Part shown: positions 22,794 through 32,915 of the stretch, one piece after another
Layout of the letters: every line of letters begins with the position of its first letter
How positions within the stretch are numbered: position 1 is the first letter of the stretch
From: Isoetes taiwanensis
Lineage: Eukaryota > Streptophyta > Lycopodiopsida > Isoetales > Isoetaceae
Length of the DNA stretch: 64,000 nucleotides
Direction: 5' to 3'
NCBI GenBank assembly: GCA_021234155.1
Contig: JAJEKV010000009.1
Coordinates: 9,184,546 to 9,248,545, forward strand
The notes under the pieces: model-generated
Told to the model about the DNA's origin: nothing
What the model saw: the letters and a program-made list of their open reading frames with translations, nothing else
Databases searched by the model: none
Translations under genes and position numbers: made by a program

Positions 22794-24444
22794 ACTTTTT
22801 TTTTTTTTTAGGAAGGCAAGATATTTTTATATTTATTAATAATATGTAATAAATACATTTATTCAAGGCTCTGTGATAGCCAGATAACCTACACATGTCA
22901 GCACACATGCTCAGATCCCTTAATGGATCAAATATAGCAATCCCGCACTATAAACCCAGATGCACGAACAGAAAATAGCAAAGCTCCATAAAATCATTAG
23001 AAGCAAGATATCACGTGACAGACTGAAGACGACACCACCTAATGTTCCACCCCGGAGATACAAGTAGATGAGGCAAGTACAAAGAAAGCTTCCTTCCACG
23101 CATTAACTAGAACCTGCAATCACATATGCATCAAGATACTAGACGGAGGGCAGAACAACCCTCACCGTCTTCTCCAACCCATATGTCTCTAAGGCCCTCC
23201 CCAAATAAATGGGTGGTCCACATCTCTTGCACTTATCCACTCACTTGCTTGGCTTTTCATCTCCCTTAATGCTCTTACTAGCTATAACACCACTTAATCC
23301 TCCCGTACCAAGTGGCTAATAGATATCCTGCTTGTTCCTGACCTCGTTTCACTAAGCTTTCTCTAAATCCCACATCACCTCCTAGCTGGGATAGGAGAGG
23401 GTGACATAAAATAGCAGAGCTCCCACTAAATCCGCATATTGTGCTCAAGAATTCGCTGAAGAAAGCTAGACTTAAAGATATTACAAATTCAAACACTCAA
23501 GCCTGCCACTTCTCCAACTCATGCTCCAAACTAAGGCTTTCTTGCTTCCTACAATCTACTAAATGCACCTTTTCCTCCTTCCCCGAAATGTTTCACATAA
23601 AGTAAACTGCTCAATCCAGAAGGCACTACATTCCAAATTATCCTGGCTACTAGATAGATGCTGCAACATTGAAGCACCCGAGATGCCGGCTCAATAAATC
23701 TAGGGCACTCTTCTTGCAACCCCAAATACTCACAGCCAAAGCGACCAAAAATGCATTCTGAGACATGACTAAGTGAAGCAACTACCCTCAAATACTGAAA
23801 CTGCAATGCCCTTGTCCTACCCATCCACAAGGAACCCTAAACATTAACACCTGGACATTGTGAGACAAAGCTTCTTCCATGTCTAGAAACCGAGGGCAAC
23901 CTCTGTAGGCACATACCCAAGCCTTCCCATAAGCAATAAAGAACCAGAGTATAACAAGAAAGCATAGCCCTGCAATGAGTGCAGCACACCTTAACTGTAA
24001 TGAGTGCAACAAAATTCCTGCCTGCAATGAGTGCAACAGTCCCTAGCATGACCACAATGAGTGCAGCCATCTGAATGCCTACAAATCTGTTAACTAAAAG
24101 CCACTGGCCCAATGTATACACAAGGAAAAGTGGATATACCACAAGGAACAGTCCACGAAACCACTGCCCTGTAGCAACCATCAGACAAAGGCCTGCAACC
24201 CAACCAAAGATGACCTCAGATGCCCGATAGAAGCAAAGAAACACAATAGGTAGGCTATATAAGCTTACTTCTTGATGAATCTGAACTGTATCAGAGCTTG
24301 AGCTGCTCAAACCTCCACCAAACACATGACATCAATCTAAAATAACATATCTTACCCCTGATAAGATCATCCAAGAGCAGGTAGCAGAAGTAGCGGCCAT
24401 ACTCCAGCCGGCCTTCCCTTTTGCAAATGATCTCTGCCATGATA
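22794..24444 (-). mobile_element. Minus-strand insert with poly(A) tail, possibly a gene fragment
   Basis: A run of fourteen T's (22796-22809) looks like the poly(A) tail of a minus-strand retroposed transcript. At the other end, minus-strand ATG at 24440 opens a frame reading 'MAEIICKREG' and 'YGRYFCYLLLDDLIR', followed by a good splice donor (GGTAAGAT). I do not recognise this protein, and I cannot define further exons with confidence. A hydrophobic open frame at about 23837-24325 may be chance. It lies directly against the LTR of element D. Confidence 0.35.
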
Positions 24445-26029
24445 TGTGACGTTCCAGGTATTTATATGGTATACGTATAAATATACTAATACGTCACCCA
24501 GCAAAGGTACGCCACCATGGGGTATTGTAACCTAGGGGGTTGACCTAAAAGAGATTAAATATTTAATCATTAAAGATAATAACCTATAATTTAGGGATTA
24601 ATATTAAGTGGGTTAATTAAACTAATTAATGCTTTGGGAAGGCGCCACCTGGTCTAAATCGATTGGCCAGCATGGGGACTTCCAAATTGAGCCATCAACT
24701 CGACCCCTACCCCTAAATTGTCTCCCATAATCGATCAGGAGGAGCAGGAGCTGAGCGCCCACCTTGCCAAGCACCTTTACCTGTGTAGCCAGAGCTGAGC
24801 ACCAAGTCCAAGGAAGATTGAAGCACCAAATGACAACGGGTCCAGCAGGAACTCAGGTGGGTGGCTAGTATAGCTTTAGAATTCTAGGGTAGCGCCCCTG
24901 TTGGGCACTTGTAGTGTATATTTCCTCTGTTCTCTCTGTGCTTTACTGTACTAACCCTTGATTGTAAAGGTAAGTTCTCTTTATTTTTTATTATGGTCTT
25001 GCTCTTGAAGGATGGATTGATAGTTCTTTGCTTAGTATTACTCTGGAAATGGGGGAATTAAGAGGGGTAGAGACCTCTGAGCCATGTTAGTAGTATACTC
25101 CTAGGTTGATTCCTATAATTCCCATTATGATGCGTCCTGTGTACAAGAGACCACCGGGTCGTAGATGCTATGGAATGGCTTAGCACCAGAGAAGGGACGC
25201 AGTGGTGAAGTGGGGGTGGGGTCTTGCACGAACATAAAAGGCTCCTGAGACTCCTACAATGGGCTAGGCCTGATAGCCGGTCACGTAGAGGGCCGAGTAT
25301 GGGTCTGACACTCCCTGGGTGTAGTGGTATGACCCGTATGGGGCATCATACACTTTGAGTAGATTTAGGGTGAGTAAGTCGGGTACGGATGTGGGGGTCG
25401 CTGATGTGGGCACGTATTCTCTAGTTCACCCATGGAACCACTGTGATCCTGGAAGGGGACGCTTCCCTGACCTGCCTCGTCGGACCGGGGCGTCATGAAC
25501 CCTGGAGTAGGCTCGTAGGGTGATACCTTGAGTCTGCGTCTCCGGAAGGCTATAGCAAAGCCATAGCGTGAATCGACCCATCTCCAAAGTGTGCACAGGA
25601 GGGGCGGATGGAGTGGACAACCCTAGCCACTGTTCTATGCCAGCCAATGCCAGGTTATACCTCTGTCTGCTGATCTCTTGAGACCGAGCCGTCAGTCTAT
25701 CCTCACAGGAGTCTGAACCGGGGTAGAACCTGGGGTTTGGGGTGTTTTCCTTAGGGTTAGATGCATATTCTTTGCCGTTGGTACTTGGATGGATGTGCCA
25801 CCCTTCGTGGTGGTTATTTATATACGATTTATGCTGTGTGCTAACATGTATTCACGCTTCCGCGACGTAGGTGGGCCGAATGACACCTTCGTGTCCTTCA
25901 CTCGGGCATCTTTCTATAGATGGCCTGGGATAGACGGAGGGCCCTGTTCATGGCGAGCTGATCGCCATGGGAGGGGAAAGTCCCCGTATGTATACGGCCG
26001 GGTGTCGTATATATTCAGGGAGCGTCACA
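24445..26029 (+). repeat. Element D left LTR
   Basis: 1585 bp from TGTGACGTTCC to AGCGTCACA. The first 55 bp contain an AT-rich inverted repeat closed by CGTCAC, as in A. The sequence after the LTR ('GTGGTTATGGGAAGCC') is only a poor match to a Met-tRNA primer-binding site. Confidence 0.85.
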
Positions 26030-26601
26030 GTGGTTATGGGAAGCCAAACTATTGCACTGGCCACATACTAACTCGTTAGATCGTTAGCTAGTGAGTGAGG
26101 ATTTTGGAGTAGTATGAGATTTGGGTGGTGTAGTAGATGCCGTCATGATTGATTTAACGTGGTTTAAGTATGATATTGGTATGTGTACCCGATGCGAAAC
26201 CCTAACCCTAAGTGGCGGGCAGGGGGTACCCGGGTGTTGCTGGCGACGGTGGCGACGTCGAGGTAGGGTGTGCCCGCCACCCTAATTAATTAATTAAAAA
26301 AAAAACCTAACCCTAAGTGGCGGGCAGGGGGTACCCGGACGCTCCTGGCGACCGTAGCAACGTCGAGGTAGGTTGTGCCCGCCACCTCGAAAAACGCGTT
26401 TCCGCCAGTTTAAAAATTTTAGGGTGAAAATTTAAAAACTAGGTTAAGAGTAATATTTTTCATTATTTCTTTAAACGCTGGTTGCTTCCTGAGCTCCGCC
26501 TAGCCGCCATAGCTGCCGAACCCCAAGCTCTCTCCGCCATAGCCAAACCTCGTTTCTTGCCTTCCTCTCCTCAGCGCCCACTCAGCGCCCACCTTTTTGT
26601 G
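26030..26601 (+). promoter_or_regulatory. Element D leader with duplicated GC-rich hairpin
   Basis: Two ~85-bp copies (about 26200-26282 and 26305-26388) each start 'CTAACCCTAAGTGGCGGGCA' and end 'TGCCCGCCAC'. Each can therefore fold with a perfect 10-bp stem, GTGGCGGGCA pairing with TGCCCGCCAC. They lie in the transcribed leader upstream of the first ATG, where LTR elements often keep dimerisation or packaging signals; that role is inferred. An in-frame stretch without ATG precedes 26602. Confidence 0.6.
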
Positions 26602-27939
26602 ATGGAGGAACCCAAGCAGGTATACAAGCGCAAGCCCCGTTACTCTAAATCCCCCATAGAGTCTCTAATGGCCGAACTGTTGCCACGCCCAAACCCATCG
26701 CCAGAAGAAGAGGCTAAAACTGAGGAGCTACTGGAGTACTTTGTTAAACGTTTCTATGAAGGAATTAGGTTACCATACCCGCTCTTTTGCTATAACGAGC
26801 GCTTCGTGTACAAGCTTAATGCCATCCAAGAAACATACACCGTAGTTGAACAGGAAGATGGTGTCCAGAAATATACACGGTTCTTTCCACCGGAAGGGGA
26901 TGAGCAAGCTGAAGCCGAGGCCATACAAACGCAGGCCCATAAGATCCTTCAAATGGCACAAGCAGCGGACCTACAATGGCTTGCAGCCGATGACCCAGCT
27001 TCAGGGTACCGTTACCTTGGAAATGGGATGTGCCTCTTTAATGGGGGATCCTACACCATCCCATCTTTTTCGTATGAGGAGGAAACTAACCGTATCATTT
27101 GGGAAGCTGGAACACCCCCATTCTTCACAGATCAATTCCAGCGGGCTGTCGAGCAGGACATGCAGACCAACCCTCCACGGTATTTCCTGGAGCTTAAACG
27201 AAGAACGGATGTTCGGATAGCCAGGAAAAAACGGGCAGAGGAGCAGGCAACACTTCAAGCACAAGCACAGGCAGCAGCTCAGTTGGCAGAGGAGGCTGCT
27301 AAGCTTCGTGAAGATACCCTCCATGCACAGCAGCTAGAACAGGAGAAGATTAGGAAAAGAATGCAGGATGAAGCAGAGCTGAGGGCGAGAGAGACAACGG
27401 AGGCAGTTAAGGAGTAGCTTAGGAAAGAAGAACAGGAACGAGACCGTCCAGATCCGCCACCTTCGAATGTTTCTATTCCTCGCCGAAGACTGAAGAAGAT
27501 GCCCCGTAAGTCGGGTGCCCAGTATAGGGATCAGCTCAAGGCTCGGGGTGGTGTCGCTAAGGCTGCAGGGGACAACCGGCGAGATGAAATCATCCGTAAG
27601 GCCCGGCATCCAAAGACAGCGGGGAAAACTCTTCCCGGAGCCCCACCCCAGCCTAAGAGGAGGCATCGTTACAAGCCTGGCACCGTGGCACTTAGGGAAA
27701 TAAGGAAGTATCAGAAGTCTACCGAGTTCTTGCTACGGAAACTTCCCTTCCAGCGTTTGGTCCGGGAGATTGCTCAAGAGTTTAAGACAGATCTCTGGTT
27801 TCAGACCCATGCAATTCTAGCACTCCAGGAAGCGGCCGAAGCCTATTTGGTGGCCCTCTTTAGCGATGCCAACTTATGTGCTATCCATGCTAAGCGAGTG
27901 ACGATAATGACAAAGGACCTTCAGCTAGATCCGTGGTGA
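26602..27939 (+). CDS. Element D protein 1: novel domain, coiled coil and histone H3 fold
   Basis: One frame runs from ATG 26602 to TGA 27937-27939 with a single TAG at 27415-27417, where one C-to-T change from a Gln codon would explain the stop. Residues 1-210 form a domain I do not recognise ('[16 protein letters not shown]', '[19 protein letters not shown]', '[17 protein letters not shown]'). Residues 210-290 are an Ala/Glu/Gln-rich coiled coil. After the TAG comes a basic, tail-like region (ATG at 27499, '[17 protein letters not shown]'). From 27664 there is a histone H3 core: '[17 protein letters not shown]', '[16 protein letters not shown]', '[13 protein letters not shown]', '[13 protein letters not shown]'. 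It ends 'TKDLQLDPW' instead of the usual arginine-rich C terminus. The H3 call is very strong; the role is unknown. Confidence 0.88.
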
Positions 27940-28062
27940 ACGGCTGTGACTATGTAAAATAACATTTTTGTATATATGTAACCCGATGTATTAATATGAA
28001 TCCTGTTTTGACTTCTTATTCAGACTGTGAAATTTCTTTCTTTTGTGTATGCATATTAGAGA

Positions 28063-28066
28063 AAAA

Positions 28067-28097
<31 letters not shown>

Positions 28098-28104
28098 ATA
28101 TAAA
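28063..28104. repeat. (AAAT)n microsatellite
   Basis: About ten uninterrupted AAAT units in the spacer between the first and second cargo ORFs of element D. Confidence 0.95.
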
Positions 28105-28234
28105 TGCAATAATAATAATTAGCTGGCGCCTCGAACGCCGTGCCCGAAAAATTTAAAAGTGACATTCACTTTAGGGTTTCGTTCATCTCTTACTCCTTCT
28201 GTTTTCTTCCTCCTCCTATTTTCTGTCCGCAGCA

Positions 28235-29637
28235 ATGGACTACGCTGGGCGTTTGGCATGGTACATGGGAGGAGAGCAGTGGGATCCCCAGGTTCCATAC
28301 CCTCTCTTGGATCCCATGTTGCAGTGTAGAGTCGACCTTATCGACAATATGCGGGCACACCCTGATTATGACACCTTCCTAGAGTTTTATGATGAGGAAA
28401 TCCTGCCCCAAGGAGAGTTTTTCGGAGAGCCGCCTCAACCCTATCTCCATAGGGATATCTTAGGGCACATGTTTGGGGATGACCGTCACAGTTATGATAT
28501 TTTTAAGGGCATTGTCAGACGTGCTAAGCACCATTATTGACTGTGGCTCTAACGAGCTATACTTTGAGGCCCAGTTTGCCCTTGCTCTTATCATGGATAG
28601 GTATGTTGACGGTACCGACACGGCCTTAGAGCAAACCAAGTCCCCACTTCCTCCAAATCCTGAGGAGGATGAGCAGATAAGCTATGCCGACTTTGTAAGA
28701 TGAAGCAATTGGCCACAGAGAAGCCTTTACCTCGTAGTAAGGGCCAAGCTCTTGTCGGCTTAAGCTCGCTTCCTACTATAAAGGTTGGGGATCAAGACTA
28801 CTTGCTGCTGACCGATATTCAATGGGCATATCAGCATATCGCCAATAAGGGCAAGCAAAAGACGGCTCATCTCCTCTATGAGCTGGCCGAGTATTGTCGG
28901 GTCAGAACGACTTCATCGATTATTCTCGACCCGTCTATGTGCCAGAGATACACCAACTGCTCAACTATCAGCCTCTTGTTGTTGAGCCTATCAATACACT
29001 GCTATCCTTACGGCAGTTAATGATTCAGGGTACTCCGTCCTCAATTCCTGAATCGGCTTTCCACGCTACGGCCCCACATGTTCCCAACATCAACGATGTC
29101 GTCGTCAAGATCGAAGACGACCCAACTATGGAGCATCTATGTGATGAAGGCCAGTATGCTCAGGAGGGGAGAGATTTTGCTATGGAAGAGGAACTGCCCC
29201 AGAACTTGGAGTCTGAATTGGCTTCTTCAACCCATCCGACTGTTGCGGGGTTGAAATGCCATATTACCCGGTTCTTCTTGTCGGCCTTCACGAGCAGGCA
29301 AGTCCTCTTTTTTGCTAAAGCAATTGCACCAGAAGTAGAGGCGGCTGTATGGACACTTAAGGCACTTTCTACGACTGCCGGCCATAAGAAGTTAGCCCCT
29401 AACCTTGAGCAGATCGTCCTGGTAAATCGTGATCTAGCCATTGCAGTGTTTGACCACGATATCGGTTCTTGGATGAACATGAGTCTGCTGGTTGCAGCGC
29501 CTTTGGCTACAAATGTTCCTCCAGAGATAGCTTCATCAGCTGCTTCATCAGTTAACCCTAGTGTGCTACTCCTGCAGCACCGACCAGAGCCTGAGTTTGA
29601 TACCCAAGCACAAGATGTTGAAGGGTCGACCTCTTAG
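28235..29637 (+). pseudogene. Element D protein 2: conserved cargo protein with H2A-like fold, frameshifted
   Basis: An ATG at 28235 follows a splice-acceptor-like 'TTTTCTGTCCGCAG'. The product is spread over several frames (breaks near 28540, 28700 and 28890) and ends at TAG 29635-29637. Order: a novel N-terminal part ('LAWYMGGEQW'); a domain with 'FEAQFALALIMDRY', matching 'APAALALFMQY' in element A; a domain with 'VGDQDYLLLTDI' and 'NDFIDYSRP', matching 'IDGEEYILANDI' and 'SDFIDYS' of A; an acidic linker; then an H2A-like fold (29245-29530). The fold starts 'VAGLKCHITR' (H2A has AGL and an Arg here). It continues 'APEVEAAV' (H2A: AP, three residues, AAV) and 'LVNRDLAIAV' (H2A: IVPRHIQLAV), with almost no length difference. 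Acidic-patch glutamates are not conserved. Confidence 0.75.
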
Positions 29638-29869
29638 TTATAGATTCTACCAGACAACTGTATTCAGTTCTATGTAATTTTGATTGGCATTACCTTTAAT
29701 GGGCCATCACATAATTTATGTACTATCTTCTTATATTGTCTTGTACTGTTGAAAAAAAAAAAAACACATTTGAATTGTCCTTTCCTTTCATTACTTATAT
29801 CCCTTCCATAGAGTTGGACTATAAGAAATTGTTCCGCATTGTATATTCATTCTTGCCGTCTTGCAGATT

Positions 29870-30319
29870 ATGATCTTGCGGAGTTTGAATACCGAGGAGA
29901 TGCGAAGGGATGATCCAGGGCCGCCTGAACAGGATTACGGCCAACGATATGGGAAGTACCCGGAGCGAGACGGTGATTATGAGATGGAGGAACCCGTAGA
30001 GCCAGAAGAGCCCTATGATCCAGAAAAGGGGTTGGAAGTAATTAACATTCTTAGAGAACGGGCCTTTGAGGATCTGAAGCAAACTCTTCCTCGCACATGG
30101 GACTATTGGGACATGACAAGGCACGAAGCTTTTGCTGATGCCAATGATCACCTGTGGCAGATTTTCTATGCATTAAGGAGACTCTTTAATCTCCTTATCA
30201 TTAGCCCCACATACGACTACCAAGCTGTTATCATCCAGGCCTGGGCGCGCTACAAGCTAGTCAGGGCTGTGCGTGAAAGTGTTCGCTACTCCATCTTATA
30301 CCCTTTTGCGAATCCCTAG
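29870..30319 (+). CDS. Element D protein 3, unknown, with IQ-like motif
   Basis: 149 residues from ATG 29870, four bases after a splice-acceptor-like 'CCGTCTTGCAG', to TAG 30317-30319. The N-terminal third is acidic ('MEEPVEPEEPYDPEKG'), the rest predicted helical with many aromatic residues ('TWDYWDMTRHEAF', 'HLWQIFYALRRLF'). Near the C terminus 'IQAWARYKLVR' fits the IQ motif (IQxxxRxxxxR) that can bind calmodulin-like proteins. Given the neighbouring H3-like and H2A-like proteins I looked for an H4 or H2B fold, but see no convincing match. No homologue is visible in element A. The frame is intact. Confidence 0.5.
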   Translation: MILRSLNTEEMRRDDPGPPEQDYGQRYGKYPERDGDYEMEEPVEPEEPYDPEKGLEVINILRERAFEDLKQTLPRTWDYWDMTRHEAFADANDHLWQIFYALRRLFNLLIISPTYDYQAVIIQAWARYKLVRAVRESVRYSILYPFANP

Positions 30320-30576
30320 ATCCGGACCCCTCAGTTTTGTTTTGCTATGTTTCAATGTGACTAAGGAAGTGCCCCATGTATAAGATCCACCCGTGTATTA
30401 TATAACTTTAAGTTGATAACTACCTTTAATGTGAACTTCTTCAATGTAACAGTTGTTTTGACTTATAATCAAAATCTTTTCTCTTGTCTTTTCTTATTCA
30501 CTCTTTTTTTCAGTACTATCCAAAATGATCTTGTTTGCGGGACTTGATGTCACTATAATTCTGCTTATATCTTTTT

Positions 30577-30915
30577 ATGCTCAATATAGACGGTGCACGC
30601 AACACCGCCTGGCAGACACCCTCGAGTGCCAGTAGGTTAACCCCTGAGCAGGAACTTATGTTGATGAAGAGGCAATTAGTTGAGTTACAGACTTATGTAC
30701 TAAATGTCAACCCACCGCAGCATGTCCAGGAGGATGGACCGGAGTTACCTCCGTTACCGCCAAGTCCCCCACCACAGCATCCTTCTGCACCTGAATCCAG
30801 TCCTGCACCCGTACCGAGGAGGCACCGCTCCAAACATCATCGAGGGTCCTCTAGGGACAGTGCCACATCCTCCCAGTCAGCAACTTCTGATCACCCTGCG
30901 CTTCTTCATGGATAG
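30577..30915 (+). CDS. Element D Gag, N-terminal part
   Basis: 112 residues beginning at an ATG inside a possible splice-acceptor region ('GCTCAATATAG'). After 'LTPEQELMLMKRQLVELQ' comes a proline-rich stretch ('PPLPPSPPPQHPS'), then a Ser/Arg/His-rich segment ('HHRGSSRDSATSSQS'). This is the same layout as the start of the Gag of element A ('[10 protein letters not shown]' then a Ser-rich run). It ends at TAG 30913-30915, next to the minus-strand LINE, so capsid and nucleocapsid are missing. Confidence 0.55.
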   Translation: MLNIDGARNTAWQTPSSASRLTPEQELMLMKRQLVELQTYVLNVNPPQHVQEDGPELPPLPPSPPPQHPSAPESSPAPVPRRHRSKHHRGSSRDSATSSQSATSDHPALLHG

Positions 30916-30930
30916 ATGGGTGCGCAGGTA

Positions 30931-32915
30931 GTGGTGTGGGCCCCTCGTGAGCATGGGATTAACCTGCTGTCGTTAATTTGCCACCTTGACATGTAGCAGG
31001 GGCCTCGCATCCCAAAGCTTGGCCATGAAGCAAGCATCCAAATGCGCCTTCAAAGGCGGGGCGTTCCTTCGGTGTATGCTTGGTCCACATCGTGGTGCCT
31101 GCACATTCCATCGCGAGAACCAGCGTGCTTGCTTGTCTTTCCAGCCCGAGGCTTTGAGTCGGCAAGGGCCCATCGCCTTTGCCAAAGCAAGGTTGGGCAG
31201 CCGGGCTTCATCCATAGCCACCACCTTACGAAGTAAATAATGTGACATTCTAGCTGACCCTCTGTAATGGAAAGAAGCCCGTCTCACGGAGCAAGATCGA
31301 TATGGGACCGTGGATTTCACTCCCGGTGCCCGGCCAAGAAGGCCTTCAGACCTGCTCTAGATCGTTCCAAGTGGTGAGGGATATCACTTGGCCCCACACT
31401 TCGCCCCATAGAGGAGGACCGGCTCAACCAAGGCCACGAACAAGTGTGCTGGTGACCCCATGCACCGGCTACGCCTTGTATTTGTTGTTTTGTATTGCAT
31501 GGGGCTTTTTCGACTGCGGTGACCCGTAACGATGGATGCATCGGTGTGTGGTAGTAGAAAACTCAATGCCCAAATACTTATAAGGTGAGCCACCTCCACT
31601 ACCTGCCCCGGTAAATGAATGAAGGAAGGCGTGGGTCTTGGGATGATGGGACCAACGGCACCCTCGTCTTGGCCAAGTTAACTCTCATGCCGGTGAATTG
31701 GCGAAGAAAGTGTCCAAAGCATCCGGTGGCGTTGCATGTCATATGCGAGGAGGTCAACATCATCAGCATATATGAGTTGCGGATTATGTGGTGCATCAAT
31801 GGCCCGTGCTTTCGGCTAGCCATTCTTCCGGTGGTCAATGTAAAAGCCGAAGAGCGTCGGGGATAGAGGGCAGCCACTGGCGCACCCCAATGCTACTAAC
31901 AACGGGCTCGCCGATAGTGTGAGGCGGCCGAGCAAGCCTCGTCAGATAGTTTGTATATAGCATTACGCAAGTCGTGACGGGGGTCCCCAATTTGTCTCAA
32001 TCGTCCCACAACTTATCCCGAGGCCTTGTGTCAAAAGCCTTTTGCGAAATCCACAAAGCAACAATGAGGGTTCGGGCGTTGATTCCGGCTATCCTCTATG
32101 AGTGTTCGCAGAGTGAAGCTATGGTCAATAGTAGAATGCCTGGGCGGAAGCCGCTGTGAGAGCCCCGTGACTTCTCCATCCCTCGCCCAAAGTGTCGATT
32201 CGGCCGCCAAGAATCGGCAAGCAACTTGGCAAAGACGTAACTTACCATAATGGTACGATAGTTATCGGGGCTGGGGGTCCCCCGCTTTGTATATGGGCAC
32301 AACCCTACCGGTAGTCCGGCGGGGGAAGCCTTCTTGCAATGCCCCGTTGAAGAGGCCGTGAGAACCCAGCACCATTGGGGGCCGCCCACTTGAGAAGCTC
32401 ACCGCGATACCATCCAAAATGCTTTGCCCCCGATTAGCGTTGCGGGTCCATTATGACATCCCCTTCATGAATGACCCGATTGCTAGGCACGGCTCAAGGA
32501 GGTATCAACTACCCCGGCTTCCCATTGGGTCATATAGGCCGCAGCAAGTATCTCACCCATTGTTCCGGGGTAATATTTCCGTGGGGCCGTGGCGTGCTTA
32601 CTCAAGACCTTTCTCCAGAAGGCCCTAGGGTGGCGGTCTAGTAGACCAAACATCTGTTGCTGGTGCTCCGCAAGGTACCTGGCTTTCTTGGTCTTGAGGA
32701 AGGAGCGGTATTGACGGACGGCCTGCGGGTGAATGGTGGGGTCCAGCACTTGGCGGAGCCATCGTTTCAGCTCCCGACATTCGTCATCGAACCAGTGATT
32801 GCGGGGGAAGGTGGTTGCAGCCCCTGTGGATCGTCGAGAGTGGCCTCTCCCAAAGCATCTGTCCCCTACCCTCAGAAGGAGCTGGTTCAGCTGGGCCATC
32901 TGCTGTAGGAAAAAG
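30931..32915 (-). pseudogene. Minus-strand LINE, ORF2 linker and reverse transcriptase (degraded)
   Basis: Reading down the minus strand from ATG 32897-32899: a linker region ('HWFDDECRELKRWLRQV', 'RQYRSFLKTKKARYLAEHQ', 'AFWRKVLS'), typical of the segment between endonuclease and reverse transcriptase. Then come RT blocks in changing frames, including 'FVDFAKGF' and the catalytic 'LIYADDVDLLAY' (YADD at 31759-31770). No endonuclease is present. It differs from the other LINEs in this window (no 'QYADD.FLF' signature), so it belongs to another clade. It cuts off element D. Confidence 0.7.

Larger units (their letters stand above)
24445..30930 (+). mobile_element. Element D: LTR retrotransposon carrying H3-like and H2A-like genes
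   Basis: A plus-strand relative of element A, truncated on the right. It has a complete left LTR (24445-26029), a leader with duplicated hairpins, three cargo ORFs (26602-27939, 28235-29637, 29870-30319), then the start of gag (30577-30915). A minus-strand LINE begins at about 30931, and no pol or 3' LTR of this copy is visible. Family membership rests on the shared LTR ends, the homologous cargo protein in A, and the Pro/Ser-rich Gag N terminus resembling that of A. Confidence 0.8.

Noticed and set aside
28400-28690. Possible H2B-like fold in the domain with 'FEAQFALALIMDRY'
   Set aside because: An 'IFK' and a hydrophobic helix recall H2B, but the alignment needs several gaps and the element A homologue does not improve it.
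28700-28760. A frame beginning 'MKQLATEK' that recalls histone H3 residues 18-23
   Set aside because: It lies at a frameshift junction inside a longer protein whose relatives in element A lack it, and only five residues agree. Treated as coincidence, unlike the eight-residue match at the Gag start of element C.
29870-30319. Possible H4 or H2B fold in the third cargo protein of element D
   Set aside because: Looked for because of the neighbouring H3-like and H2A-like proteins. Only a short 'YALRR' resembles H4 and the helix lengths do not fit.
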